DNA of 64,000 nucleotides from Fictibacillus halophilus (GCF_016401385.1 NZ_JAEACF010000001.1:620001-684000); one strand, 5' to 3'. Shown: positions 48,427 through 57,195, counted from the first letter of the stretch. A program made the numbers and translations. The notes: a model not told the origin generated them from the sequence alone.

Positions 48427-49002
48427 GTGAAAAAAGCAGGTTTGCTTATTGTTGATGTTCAAAAAGGATTTGATGAAACAGATTTCTGGGGAGAACGAAA
48501 TAATGCAAATGCTGAAGTAAATATGCTTATATTACTTGGTGCCTTTCGAGAGGTGGGATTGCCGGTCTTTCATGTTCAGCACCAATCAGTTAATGAACAC
48601 TCTCCATTGCATCCTTCAAAATTAGGTTATCAGTTGAAAACAGGATTTGAACCTAAAGAAGATGAACTTCTTTTTATTAAGAATGTTAACAGTGCATTTA
48701 TTGGTACAGAGCTTAAAGATTCATTAGAAAAAGAAGAGATCGAACACATTGTTATTATTGGTTTAACTTCGAACCATTGTGTATCGACCACTACAAGAAT
48801 GGCAGCAAATTATGGTTTTGGAGTGTCGTTAATCCATGATGCTACTGCTGCATTCAAAATTAAATCATATGATGGAACTGTGTTTTCTGCTCAAGAAGTC
48901 CATGAATCTGCTCTTGCTCATCTTCATCAAGAGTTTGCAGAAATAATAAGTACCGAAGAAGCTTTAACGCGGTGGGTGAGGACTTCTCCATACATGCAAT
49001 AA
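48427..49002 (+). CDS. Isochorismatase-family cysteine hydrolase
   Basis: 191 residues beginning at GTG, with AAGGAGAT seven bases upstream. The catalytic triad of the family is visible: Asp in GLLIVDVQKGF, Lys in LLFIKNVNSAFIG and Cys in IIGLTSNHCVSTT. Members act as nicotinamidase, N-carbamoyl amide hydrolase or isochorismatase; the substrate is not determined by sequence alone. Confidence 0.9.
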   Translation: MKKAGLLIVDVQKGFDETDFWGERNNANAEVNMLILLGAFREVGLPVFHVQHQSVNEHSPLHPSKLGYQLKTGFEPKEDELLFIKNVNSAFIGTELKDSLEKEEIEHIVIIGLTSNHCVSTTTRMAANYGFGVSLIHDATAAFKIKSYDGTVFSAQEVHESALAHLHQEFAEIISTEEALTRWVRTSPYMQ

Positions 49003-49119
49003 CAGACATAGACAATATTCCCCAGGAAATGTCGGATACTGCTAATGGTTTAGAGGATATCATTTAGGGTAAAAATGTATATAATAAATTAAACAGAGTG
49101 ATCTAGAGGTGTCTTACAG

Positions 49120-49356
49120 ATGAATAGTGATCAAATCGAAAAATTAATGAACAATCCAGAACAAGAGTTAGAGTTTTGGAGAGAAGAAGATCAACAGCCT
49201 GAACTTGTGAGAATGAGATATGTTCCACAAGGTGAAAGTGGTTATTTCCAAGTTACTTTTTTAGATGAGGAAGAAGGAATCATCGGATCACAAGTTTTAG
49301 ATGAAGTAGAGGATGCTTTACGTTTTTTAGAGAAAAGCAAAGTAGTGAATAAATAG
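49120..49356 (+). CDS. Small acidic hypothetical protein
   Basis: 78 residues with AGAGGTG upstream of the ATG. Sequence EQELEFWREEDQQPELVRMRYVPQGESGYFQVTFLDEEEGIIGSQVLDEVEDALRFLEKS suggests a small alpha/beta domain. It looks well formed, is followed by a terminator, and has no family I recognise. Confidence 0.65.
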   Translation: MNSDQIEKLMNNPEQELEFWREEDQQPELVRMRYVPQGESGYFQVTFLDEEEGIIGSQVLDEVEDALRFLEKSKVVNK

Positions 49357-49358
49357 AC

Positions 49359-49391
49359 AAAACCAGAGGGAATGAGCCTCTGGTTTTTTAA
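49359..49391 (+). terminator. Terminator of the 78-residue acidic protein gene
   Basis: 9-bp stem AACCAGAGG/CCTCTGGTT followed by TTTTTTA. Confidence 0.85.
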
Positions 49392-49407
49392 TTTTCTATA
49401 TCTCTTA

Positions 49408-49956
49408 TCAAAGGAATTTTTTTGCTTGCATCCATTCTGTAGCATGCTCAATACATGTTTCTAGTTGTTCAAACTTTCCTTCTTTATGCATCGAAATGAT
49501 TTTTTGAGCCGTCTCATGAGCAAGTTTCATTTGATCTTCATTTATGTCCCCTTTTTTGAAAGCTTCCATCAACTCATTGTCATCTAAAAGAAAAAGTTCC
49601 TTATCAGGGAGAATAACGATATCTAAATAGAGGTCATCAAACCAAGGAATTCCGTTTTCGTCCACTCCATGATCCCCACACATATCAATATAGAATTGTA
49701 CAACATCACCGTTATCGTCCAGTACTGTTGTGATCGTATATTTTTCTCCCTCAGGAAAATGTTGCATCCACGTATAGCCAGAATCAGCGATACATACCGT
49801 ATGTTCTTTATAGTTAACAACCAATGGTTCAGATACTTGCTTCAAATGAATCACTGTAACTTTGCCATTAAAACAAGAACTTTCTTTATGCGTTACTTCA
49901 AAATGTTTGTCAGTTACTCTTTTCCAATTAGGTCGATCTGCCGTTTTATGTTCCAT
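49408..49956 (-). CDS. DUF402-domain protein
   Basis: 182 residues from ATG 49956, with TGGAGGT seven bases upstream. It has the DUF402 core: CIADSGYTWMQHFPEGEKYTITTVLDDNGDVVQFYIDMCGDHGVDENGIPWFDDLYLDIVILPD, with conserved Trp, Tyr, Asp residues that bind Mg2+ and phosphates in related nucleoside di/triphosphatases, followed by a helical region. Relatives include YgaC/Ntdp-type phosphatases acting on nucleoside di- or triphosphates; the substrate here is not proven. Single gene. Confidence 0.82.
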   Translation of the reverse strand: MEHKTADRPNWKRVTDKHFEVTHKESSCFNGKVTVIHLKQVSEPLVVNYKEHTVCIADSGYTWMQHFPEGEKYTITTVLDDNGDVVQFYIDMCGDHGVDENGIPWFDDLYLDIVILPDKELFLLDDNELMEAFKKGDINEDQMKLAHETAQKIISMHKEGKFEQLETCIEHATEWMQAKKFL

Positions 49957-50075
49957 TGTCCAACCTCCATATTTTGGTAACATTATATCCTATAATTTTA
50001 GTTTATAGAAAGGAATAAGTAAAATTGTGGAGAACTATGTAGAAGGAATGGTGTAGAACGAAGGGACTGTAAATC

Positions 50076-50471
50076 ATGAGAAGCATACATAGAGAGTTAG
50101 AAGATTTTCAACTGCAAAAGGGATGGGAGATTAGTCAAGCCGATGCCGATAAAAGCACGGAATCCCTTTTGCTCAATCACATGTTATTAACGACTGAAAT
50201 AGCGGAGATTGCTGAAGAATTAAGAAGAATGTTAAATAGAGCGTATGAGATGAAAGAAAAAGGGATTGAAAGGGAAAAGGCATTTCAGCTTGCAAAGGAA
50301 GAAGTAGCTGAAGATATTGGGAAAGAAATTGCTGATAGTATTGCGTATCTTTGCAAATTTGCGACGTTCTTTCAAAGAGATATAGAACAAGATATAAAAA
50401 ATAAAATGAACGAAATCCATACTCGTTCAAAACCAAATTTACAAGAGCGGATGAAAGAGGAGGTAAAATAG
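50076..50471 (+). CDS. MazG-like nucleotide pyrophosphohydrolase
   Basis: 131 residues, all helical. TEIAEIAEELRRML and EEVAEDIGKEIADSIAYLCKFA reproduce the MazG-like E-x-x-E...E-x-x-D metal-binding pattern. The family removes pyrophosphate from non-canonical or excess nucleotides. The stop is directly followed by the start of the alpha/beta hydrolase gene, so both form one unit. Function in detail is unknown. Confidence 0.78.
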   Translation: MRSIHRELEDFQLQKGWEISQADADKSTESLLLNHMLLTTEIAEIAEELRRMLNRAYEMKEKGIEREKAFQLAKEEVAEDIGKEIADSIAYLCKFATFFQRDIEQDIKNKMNEIHTRSKPNLQERMKEEVK

Positions 50472-51362
50472 ATGAATATGAATATTCCGTTTGATGAACA
50501 TAAGATACAATCACATGATGGCACAATCCTTACTGGTTATGATTATGGCGGTTCAGGGAATCCATTGATTTTAATTCACTATCTTGGTGGTACAGCGAAA
50601 GCCTGGAATCCGGTAATTCCATTCTTCAGAAGTCATTATCGAATAATAAGCTATGATCTACGTGGACATGGAAAATCGGAACAACCTCATCAAGGATATT
50701 CTTTCGAGGACACGGCGAATGATTTAGAAAGTGTAATGAATCATTTTGAGATTGAAAAAGCTCACCTCGTAGGAAGCTCGTACGGATGTATGATAGGGTT
50801 ATATTTTACAGCGATGCGGCAGGGTAGAGTTTCGTCACTCGCAAACATAGACGGTGCGATCATTAATGATTCAGGTGAACATGGTCTTCATGATGAGACA
50901 TTAGAAGAGCATCTAGCTAAGTTTAAAGGACAATTAGATCCTGATTACGAATCGGTAGAAGAATTTCAACAGGTTTATCAAGAGCAATGGTTACCATGGA
51001 ATAAGGAAAGGGCTAATTATGTTGCAGAGTATGAACCACGTATGAAAGAGAACGGAAAAGTAGGTAATATTACTACCGGCCAAACAATGGAGAAAATTAT
51101 ATCCGAGATCTATTATGTAGATTTCCTTACATGGTATAAGAAGGTTCGATCACCTGTTCTATTTCTACCCGCTGAAAAAGAAGAACATTTTCAAAAATCA
51201 TTAAATTTTATTGATTTGGCAAAGAAAGAATTACCTTACAGTGAGACCGTGGTTATCCCCAACACAACACATCTGATGATGTTTGATCATGGAAAAGAAT
51301 TAGCAGAAGCAATATTGAAATTTCACTCGGAATTACCTGTTTCAGAAAAATCTATAAGATGA
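50472..51362 (+). CDS. Alpha/beta-hydrolase
   Basis: A 296-residue alpha/beta-fold hydrolase: LILIHYLGGTAKAWNPVIPFF (oxyanion region), ISYDLRGHGKSEQP, nucleophile elbow LVGSSYGCMIGLY with Ser in G-x-S-x-G, and a C-terminal His in NTTHLMMFDHG. It fits the broad esterase/haloperoxidase-like class; the substrate is unknown. Its ATG directly follows the stop of the MazG-like gene (AGGAGG just upstream lies within that gene's end). Confidence 0.88.
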   Translation: MNMNIPFDEHKIQSHDGTILTGYDYGGSGNPLILIHYLGGTAKAWNPVIPFFRSHYRIISYDLRGHGKSEQPHQGYSFEDTANDLESVMNHFEIEKAHLVGSSYGCMIGLYFTAMRQGRVSSLANIDGAIINDSGEHGLHDETLEEHLAKFKGQLDPDYESVEEFQQVYQEQWLPWNKERANYVAEYEPRMKENGKVGNITTGQTMEKIISEIYYVDFLTWYKKVRSPVLFLPAEKEEHFQKSLNFIDLAKKELPYSETVVIPNTTHLMMFDHGKELAEAILKFHSELPVSEKSIR

Positions 51363-51368
51363 TAGATT

Positions 51369-51412
51369 CAAAAGGGCTCCCGTGCAATGAGGGAGCCCTT
51401 CTGTGTTTTCAT
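51369..51412. terminator. Bidirectional terminator
   Basis: 10-bp perfect stem AAGGGCTCCC/GGGAGCCCTT followed by CTGTGTTTTC; the left flank is A-rich for the convergent permease gene. Confidence 0.8.
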
Positions 51413-51413
51413 A

Positions 51414-52718
51414 CTATTCGTCTTCTTTCTGGACGAATTGAGGCGAATTTCTTCTTTTATAAAACTGTTCAAGAATCATGCATGTTAGCATCCCCATAAT
51501 CAGGCCGTTGCTTAATAGCGTTACGATAATATTTGGCCATTCCTTTAATGCAGCTGCAGGAATAAAGAGGCTTCCAATTCCAACCATAAGGGAAGTGCTG
51601 ATAATAAAGAGATTGTTTTCCGATTTTAACTCGGCTTTATATTCTTTAAAAGCTAAACCAATCATACTCGAAAAAGGGAGGAATATGGTTGCATACCCTA
51701 CCGGCGCAGGAATACCAGCAAAGAAAAAAGTAAGTGGAGGAAAAAAACTAATCAAGATAATAAGTGCGTTTCCTATGATGAATGCTAGTTTGCTGAACAT
51801 TTTTGTAGTTAAGATGAAGCCTGCGGCACCTGAAATCGGTACACTTGCAACAGCTGAAAAGAGACCAGCTATCCATGTGTTTATGCCCATCATGATCGAT
51901 GATTGATTATAATTGATAGGTTTATAATCTTTTTTCTCTGTTTCATACGCTTTTTCGACGACGTTAATACTGGCTACCATGTTCGTAAGCAAGAGCATTC
52001 CTACGAATAGAGAAGTTATTATCGTTCCGGAAGATAGCTCTGGCATACCCCATGCGAATAATTCTGGAAAAGCAAAAGTCGTATTGCTATGCATTGTTTC
52101 TTTTGTTAAGTTCAAGATTTTGAACAGTCCCCATCCGAGTAACAAAGAAATCAAGATGGAATAACTTCTTAACCATTTCACACGGGATTTTCCTAGGACG
52201 ATAGACAAAACTAAGATGAAGAGTGACGTGAGAGCTACTTTGCTATCTGCACCTTCCTGTAGATAGCCGATGCCGAGCATACCTTTAATAAAAGAACCGC
52301 TCAGTTGTGAGACGAGAAGGATTAAGTATGTGCCGGTAACTAAAGGAGTAAAAAGAGCTCTGACCGAACTTATAATACGAAACATGCCAAGCAGTAAGAA
52401 AAGGACGCCGCTGATCAACATTCCTGCTGTAAGCTGTTGCAGCCCATCAGCAACTGTTAAAGCCCCTGAAGCTACAATTCCCGCATAAACTGTAAAAACA
52501 CCCCACCATAATCCAGCAGGACCTTCATTGATCGGAAGCTTATGACCGAATAGTGCTTGCAAAATCGCAGACACACCAATAATTAAGAATGAACGTTGTA
52601 AAAGGTCTGCGGTTTCCGCTTGTGTCATTCCAAACGCATCACCGATAGCGATGGGAGCTACTAAACTACCAGCAAGGATGAACACCATCCATTGAAGAGA
52701 AGAAAACGTTAATTTCAT
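51414..52718 (-). CDS. NCS2-family purine/pyrimidine permease
   Basis: 434 residues from ATG 52718, with AGAAGGTG seven bases upstream (the frame is open 10 codons further). About twelve to fourteen membrane helices; LAGSLVAPIAIGDAFGMTQAETADLLQRSFLIIGVSAILQALFGHKLPINEGPAGLWWG is the conserved N-terminal region of NCS2 uracil/xanthine permeases, and SVPISGAAGFILTTK a later loop. Substrate (uracil, xanthine, uric acid) cannot be fixed. I see no purine riboswitch or PurR box upstream. Confidence 0.88.
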   Translation of the reverse strand: MKLTFSSLQWMVFILAGSLVAPIAIGDAFGMTQAETADLLQRSFLIIGVSAILQALFGHKLPINEGPAGLWWGVFTVYAGIVASGALTVADGLQQLTAGMLISGVLFLLLGMFRIISSVRALFTPLVTGTYLILLVSQLSGSFIKGMLGIGYLQEGADSKVALTSLFILVLSIVLGKSRVKWLRSYSILISLLLGWGLFKILNLTKETMHSNTTFAFPELFAWGMPELSSGTIITSLFVGMLLLTNMVASINVVEKAYETEKKDYKPINYNQSSIMMGINTWIAGLFSAVASVPISGAAGFILTTKMFSKLAFIIGNALIILISFFPPLTFFFAGIPAPVGYATIFLPFSSMIGLAFKEYKAELKSENNLFIISTSLMVGIGSLFIPAAALKEWPNIIVTLLSNGLIMGMLTCMILEQFYKRRNSPQFVQKEDE

Positions 52719-52888
52719 GTAAACACCTTCTGTTATGTATTTCGTCACTCCTCATTATAGACCTTTCCCTTGATTCGTAGAAGGGAAAGAGGTTTATAAA
52801 TGTAGGAATAGCGGGTAAGAATCCTTAAGGCAAGAAAGTATCAATAACAAACATTCAAAAAAGAGTGAAATATTTATTTCGTATACCC

Positions 52889-52913
52889 TAAAAAAAATGG
52901 TAGTGGCCGAATG
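52889..52913 (+). promoter_or_regulatory. Possible SigD-type promoter ahead of the FlgM pair
   Basis: TAAA at 52889-52892 and GCCGAATG at 52906-52913, resembling TAAA-N15-GCCGATAT of the flagellar sigma factor, but the spacer is 13 and only the first five bases of the -10 match. Confidence 0.3.
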
Positions 52914-52957
52914 ATATAGATACAGGTTAAGACGACCACAAACAAAGGACGATTCTA

Positions 52958-53218
52958 ATGATGCATAAACTTACACATGATGATGTCATTCAATGGTTAG
53001 AGAAACATCTATTAGATTTTGAACAGTTTACGCCTTACTTGTTTACTTCGCAATGGATTCATTCTTTTTGTAAGGATAAAGAAAACGGAGATGAGTTCGA
53101 AGTAAAATGGGATACATCAGGACAAGAATTGTTCTTCAGATTGTTGGACAACTTGGATTATGATGACCAATGGAAATGGCTTGGCACATTTCAATATACA
53201 GAAGAGGTGAAATCATGA
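52958..53218 (+). CDS. Hypothetical protein translationally coupled to flgM
   Basis: 86 residues, soluble and acidic (THDDVIQWLEKHLLDFEQFTPYLFTSQWIHSFCKDKENGDEFEVKWDTSGQELFFRLLDNLDYDDQWKWLG). AAAGGACGA lies upstream of two consecutive ATGs. Its stop overlaps the ATG of the FlgM gene (ATGA), so the two are made together. No family recognised; it replaces the YvyF-type gene that precedes flgM in B. subtilis. Confidence 0.6.
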   Translation: MMHKLTHDDVIQWLEKHLLDFEQFTPYLFTSQWIHSFCKDKENGDEFEVKWDTSGQELFFRLLDNLDYDDQWKWLGTFQYTEEVKS

Positions 53219-53472
53219 GAATTGACGGACAACAACCCGTTCAGCGAAAATATGATGTGAATAAAGTGTATCAGCAGCCTTCTGTAAAGCCGCCATCATT
53301 TGCTAAAGACGAATTATACATATCTAACGAAGCTAAAGTGCTGCATGAAAATGCTCAATTAAATATAAGAGAAAAGAAATTACTAGATATTAAAAAACGC
53401 ATTGATGCTGGTGAATACCAGATCGATGCGCAAGCGATCGCAAAAAAAATCTCACAATTTTATTCGAATTAA
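53215..53472 (+). CDS. flgM: Anti-sigma factor FlgM (orphan copy)
   Basis: 85 residues from ATG 53215, with GAGGTGAA four bases upstream. DELYISNEAKVLHENAQ and REKKLLDIKKRIDAGEYQIDAQAIAKKISQFY are the FlgM signature, the C-terminal helices that bind SigD (sigma-28). FlgM holds SigD inactive until the flagellar hook is finished. Unusually, no flagellar gene lies near; in B. subtilis flgM sits with flgK/flgL. The terminator of this unit lies inside the 3' end of the convergent holin gene. Confidence 0.8.
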   Translation: MRIDGQQPVQRKYDVNKVYQQPSVKPPSFAKDELYISNEAKVLHENAQLNIREKKLLDIKKRIDAGEYQIDAQAIAKKISQFYSN

Positions 53473-53475
53473 CCT

Positions 53476-53883
53476 TTACTTATTTTGATTGTCGTTTTTC
53501 TGTCTTAACAGAGAAACGGCATTTTTTATGAACTCAGGAATTGGTACATTCATTCTTCCTGCATTCTCAATTATTGATAACATTTCATTAGATAAATAAA
53601 AAAAGATGGTGGCAGAATGAATATAGTTTCCACCTAGTAATTGGTCGAGAGAATGTGCGGCTGCTACGATCGCAAATATAATCATTTTTTTTAGTATTCC
53701 TCTAAAGCCCTCTTTGCTGTTTAATCTACCTTCGTAGGCAGAAGCAGCCATGCCTGTTAAATAGTCTAACACTACGAATAAGACAAGTGTTTTGAATAAT
53801 ATGCTGGGTGTACCAAATAAGAAGCTTGCAACTGCTCCTAATGATACTACAGTCATATTGTATAGCATGGACCATTTTTCCAC
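53476..53883 (-). CDS. Phage-type holin-family protein (orphan)
   Basis: About 135 residues from GTG 53883, with GGGGGA ten bases upstream; the frame is open to TTG 53910. Three membrane helices (SLGAVASFLFGTP, LFKTLVLFVVLDYLTGMAASAYEG, GILKKMIIFAIVAAAHSLDQLLGG) followed by FFYLSNEMLSIIENAGRMNVPIPEFI, the pattern of the TcdE/holin-4 family, which makes holes for endolysin or toxin release. No endolysin, tail or other phage gene is adjacent, so it may be a domesticated holin or a phage remnant. Confidence 0.85.
   Translation of the reverse strand: MEKWSMLYNMTVVSLGAVASFLFGTPSILFKTLVLFVVLDYLTGMAASAYEGRLNSKEGFRGILKKMIIFAIVAAAHSLDQLLGGNYIHSATIFFYLSNEMLSIIENAGRMNVPIPEFIKNAVSLLRQKNDNQNK
53491..53527 (+). 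terminator. Terminator of the flgM unit inside the holin gene
   Basis: 13-bp stem with two G-T wobble pairs (53491-53503 with 53508-53520), then ATTTTTT; it lies within the coding 3' end of the convergent holin gene. Confidence 0.7.
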
Positions 53884-54092
53884 TTCATCATTTCCCCCTT
53901 TGAACCCCAATTTGTATAGTATATGTTTGTACGAAACAACCTGCTTTGGCGATTACCTATTGCTCGTCCCCTAATTTATAGAAGCTTTATTTCAAATGTG
54001 TTAAATAGTCAAAAAATTTAAAAAATAAGAAGTCAGACACGCACTATATCTGTTACAATGAAACAAATCCGGAAAGGGAGGAAAGAAATGCA

Positions 54093-54374
54093 ATGAATAA
54101 AATTACGTTAGGCTTACCTCCACATTGCCACAAAGTAACTTGTGACGGAAGAATGATTAAGATCAAGGACTCTGGTAACAACAAATGGGCGTTTCCGCTC
54201 TCTGGTACTGAAAACGCGGTTGTTGATCAAGTGAACGAGGAGACTGGGTTACTTACCATCCATGGAAAGGATAAAATACTCGCCACACTTGAGATGCCGA
54301 TTCGTTTTTGTGAAGTAGGCAGAGGCTGGCTCCTTGATAAACTACCTAAAAAGAAACGTGTGAAAATAAAATAA
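54093..54374 (+). CDS. Hypothetical basic protein
   Basis: 93 residues. A GGAGG-containing run (GGAAAGGGAGGAAAGAAATGCA) precedes the ATG by about 14-20 bases; an ATG closer to it (54089) is out of frame and stops soon. The product appears to be all-beta (KVTCDGRMIKIKDSGNNKWAFPLSG, VNEETGLLTIHGKDKILATLEMP) with a basic Lys-rich tail. No family recognised. A terminator follows. Confidence 0.55.
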   Translation: MNKITLGLPPHCHKVTCDGRMIKIKDSGNNKWAFPLSGTENAVVDQVNEETGLLTIHGKDKILATLEMPIRFCEVGRGWLLDKLPKKKRVKIK

Positions 54375-54389
54375 TAATCCGTGAAAATA

Positions 54390-54422
54390 ATCGCACAGCA
54401 GGTTAATCTTGCTGTGCGTTTT
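54390..54422 (+). terminator. Terminator of the 93-residue protein gene
   Basis: CGCACAGCA/TGCTGTGCG stem followed by TTTTCC. Confidence 0.8.
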
Positions 54423-54539
54423 CCATTTATATGTGCAAAATCTTTTAATAAAAGAGCCATGTTGAAAAAAGAAATCGTTTAGAAAACAAATGAAAGAAGG
54501 AAAAAAATGTTATAATGATTTCGGATACGTGTAGATGGG

Positions 54540-55658
54540 GTGAATGTATTGGGGAAAAAACACCTGCCTGCACACTTAAATCACATCGCCTGGAATCGCA
54601 AAATCATAAATGTATTTTGGGTTGTAATCATTGTGTCAGTGTGTGTAGAGGTCATTAACAGTTTTTTTACATCTAGACCATTAGAAGAATTTATTTGGAT
54701 GTTCATTGTTTTACCAACAACACTTTTAATACTTATGGTTGGCTTGGCTGAATGGAGTTTTAAAAAGAAAACAAAATACATAGATTACATCATTATTTGG
54801 ACAGCGAGTATGTTTTCCGCAATCTTGATCAGCGTACATTATGAAATGTATGTCATGTATACGAGTCTGTTCTTTCCTATGTTGATTTCAACGATTTATT
54901 TTAAAAAGAAAAAAGTGTGGCTGTCTTTTGCTCTTAGCTCACTTACCTATCTCTTGCTTTCCACCTTCCATCCGATCTTGAAGAATATGAATCATCTTAT
55001 GGATCAAATCTCTATGATTTGTATTCTCATAACCTCAACAGCTATCTGTGTTGGAATCATGAGCAGAGGGTATGAGATGGTAAAAGAACTTAACAAAGCG
55101 CAGGCAGATCATCAAGATTTAATGGTTAAATCAACAATAATGGAGAAGCAAGTGAAAACAGATGCACTAACAGGTTTGTATAATCATATGGCCTTTTATG
55201 AATATATGGATGTGCTGTTGCTTCAAGCTGAAACGTACCATTATCCGGTTCATCTAGCGGTAATGGACATAGACAATTTTAAGAAGATTAATGATACATA
55301 TGGTCACGGAATTGGCGATATCGTTTTAAAACGAATTGCGAAGGCTATAAAAGATAATGTAACTACAGACGATTTTGTCGCCCGTTATGGCGGAGAAGAG
55401 TTTGTGGTGATCTTAAATGATATAAATGAGGAAGAAGCCTTTATATTATTAGAAAAGGTACGAATGGTCATACAAAGGCTCGAACACCCTGAAGTAAAGG
55501 AAGAAAACATAACGATTAGTACAGGGTTGCAAACGTACAGAAGAGGCATGCATAAACAAGCATTCTTTGAGGGTGCCGATAATAGCTTATACGTTGCAAA
55601 GAGGCAAGGTAAGAACAGAGTCATTACCGAAGGATACAGCGAAGCGATCCATATTTAA
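54540..55658 (+). CDS. Membrane diguanylate cyclase (GGDEF)
   Basis: A 372-residue protein with five to six membrane helices (about residues 20-185) and a C-terminal GGDEF domain. The active site reads RYGGEEFVVIL (GGEEF, functional), with DALTGLYNHMAFYEYMD and MDIDNFKKINDTYGHGIGDIVL upstream of it, so it should make cyclic di-GMP. Candidate starts are GTG 54540 and TTG 54549; the latter is six bases from GGGGTGA. No I-site RxxD is obvious immediately before the GGEEF. A possible counterpart phosphodiesterase (HD-GYP) lies at 45072-46568. Confidence 0.9.
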   Translation: MNVLGKKHLPAHLNHIAWNRKIINVFWVVIIVSVCVEVINSFFTSRPLEEFIWMFIVLPTTLLILMVGLAEWSFKKKTKYIDYIIIWTASMFSAILISVHYEMYVMYTSLFFPMLISTIYFKKKKVWLSFALSSLTYLLLSTFHPILKNMNHLMDQISMICILITSTAICVGIMSRGYEMVKELNKAQADHQDLMVKSTIMEKQVKTDALTGLYNHMAFYEYMDVLLLQAETYHYPVHLAVMDIDNFKKINDTYGHGIGDIVLKRIAKAIKDNVTTDDFVARYGGEEFVVILNDINEEEAFILLEKVRMVIQRLEHPEVKEENITISTGLQTYRRGMHKQAFFEGADNSLYVAKRQGKNRVITEGYSEAIHI

Positions 55659-55672
55659 TAAATGATTTAGGG

Positions 55673-55699
55673 CAGCAAGTGAAATCTTGCTGTTTTTTC
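55673..55699 (+). terminator. Terminator of the GGDEF gene
   Basis: CAGCAAG/CTTGCTG stem followed by seven T residues. Confidence 0.85.
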
Positions 55700-55763
55700 T
55701 TTTTCTTCTAAAATCCTTGTCCATGCATATGTTTGTAAAAGATATCGCCATGGAGGTGAGGGC

Positions 55764-56795
55764 ATGAGTAGTCGAATGAAACAAATACTGCAGATAGCCG
55801 CCACTTACATCGGCACTGTGGTTGGTGCTGGGTTTGCTACTGGAAGAGAGATCGTTGAATTTTTTACAAGATACGGCTCAGCCGGTTTTGCCGGCATTCT
55901 AATCAGTGGGTTTCTTTTTATCATGATTGGTACAAAACTTATGATCATGGCAAAGCGGCTAGGTGCAACTTCGTTTGATGAGATGAATCAATATTTATTT
56001 GGAGCGATTGCTTCTAGAATCGTCAACGTATTAATGCTGATCATGCTCTTCGGAGTTACTGGAGTCATGTTATCAGGCGCAGGGGCTTTGTTTTGGGAAC
56101 AGCTTCACCTTCCGTTTCAATTGGGAATCCTATTAACATTACTCGTAACCTATTTTGTTATGAAAAAAGGAATAGAGGGGATTCTTTGGACAAACTCACT
56201 GATCGTCCCCATCATGATATTCTTCTCAATCGTATTATCGGTATCAATGTTTGGCTTATCTGAAGGAAGGCAGCTATTTGTTGAAAGTGATTTTGTTGGC
56301 GATTGGAGATGGATTGTAAGTCCATTTGCTTATGCTGCATTTAACTTAACTCTTGCACAAGCAGTTCTTGTTCCTTTGTCACGAGAAGCGAGAGATGAAT
56401 CGGTTATTAAATGGGGTGGCTTTTTAGGTGGCCTAGGCTTAACTTTTATTCTATTAAATAGCCATTATGTCCTCTATTCTGTTCCGCGTGTCATGAGTTA
56501 TGAGATACCAATCGCTGAAATAGTAGGCGGTCTTGGTGTAGTTGTACATTATATTTTTGTATTTGTGATTTACGGTGAGATTTTCTCAACACTGATCGGG
56601 AACATTTTCGGACTTGCAGGAGCATTGCAGAGAAATGTCAGGTTATCCAATCAAGTTATCTTAATCGGTTTGATGACAGGGAGTTATCTGCTGAGTCAAG
56701 TAGGCTATTCTGACCTTATTCATTATTTGTATCCGGTATTTGGTATGATCGCTATTATTTTTTTAGGGGTTGTTTCTGCTAAAAAACTAACTTGA
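55764..56795 (+). CDS. ykvI: YkvI-like membrane protein (amino-acid-transporter fold)
   Basis: A 343-residue protein with about ten membrane helices. IAATYIGTVVGAGFATGREIVEFFTRYGSAGFAGIL at the N-terminus and DWRWIVSPFAYAAFNLTLAQAVLVPLSRE are the YkvI family's hallmark; the fold is of the APC/LeuT type, with the unwound G-x-G in helix 1. Substrate unknown. GGAGGTGAG precedes the ATG. It is probably expressed with the small gene after it (68 bases apart). Confidence 0.87.
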   Translation: MSSRMKQILQIAATYIGTVVGAGFATGREIVEFFTRYGSAGFAGILISGFLFIMIGTKLMIMAKRLGATSFDEMNQYLFGAIASRIVNVLMLIMLFGVTGVMLSGAGALFWEQLHLPFQLGILLTLLVTYFVMKKGIEGILWTNSLIVPIMIFFSIVLSVSMFGLSEGRQLFVESDFVGDWRWIVSPFAYAAFNLTLAQAVLVPLSREARDESVIKWGGFLGGLGLTFILLNSHYVLYSVPRVMSYEIPIAEIVGGLGVVVHYIFVFVIYGEIFSTLIGNIFGLAGALQRNVRLSNQVILIGLMTGSYLLSQVGYSDLIHYLYPVFGMIAIIFLGVVSAKKLT

Positions 56796-56862
56796 TGCAT
56801 ATCGTTTATATAGGATTGTTTTTTAGTGGTGCTTGTGAAATTGTTGGAAGGGAAAAAAGCCA

Positions 56863-57186
56863 ATGGCGTATTACAATAAATTAGTGAGAGACAAAATACC
56901 AGAACTGCTCGAACAGGCTGGGAAAAAGGGAACTTTTCGGATTCTTGGAAATCAGGAATTCGAAAGTGAACTTAAGAAAAAGCTTACAGAAGGCGTAAAA
57001 GAGTATCGTGAAGCTAAAAGTGAGATAGATGCTGCTGAAGAACTGGCAGAGCTGTTTGAGATCTTAATCGCTTTAACGAAAGTGCATGAACTTACTCTAA
57101 GAGAGCTGGATGAGATCAGGCAGGAAAAGGCTCGAAAACAAGGTCGTTTTCACGAGCGTCTCTTCCTGATTAAGGTCGAAGACTAA
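56863..57186 (+). CDS. Phosphoribosyl-ATP-pyrophosphohydrolase-like house-cleaning protein
   Basis: 107 residues, helical, starting YYNKLVRDKIPELLEQAGKKGTFRIL, the signature of the COG4997 group of the MazG-like superfamily, with metal-binding acids in LTEGVKEYREAKSEIDAAEELAELFEILIALTKV. These proteins hydrolyse odd nucleoside phosphates. GTTGGAAGGG lies upstream of the ATG. The exact substrate is not known. Confidence 0.8.
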   Translation: MAYYNKLVRDKIPELLEQAGKKGTFRILGNQEFESELKKKLTEGVKEYREAKSEIDAAEELAELFEILIALTKVHELTLRELDEIRQEKARKQGRFHERLFLIKVED

Positions 57187-57195
57187 AGGGGTCTG

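Noticed and set aside
52719..52957. Possible purine riboswitch or PurR box ahead of the NCS2 permease gene
   Set aside because: I looked on the minus strand for the conserved purine-aptamer core and a PurR box and found neither.
53476..53883. Prophage around the holin gene
   Set aside because: No terminase, capsid, tail, integrase or endolysin gene is adjacent.
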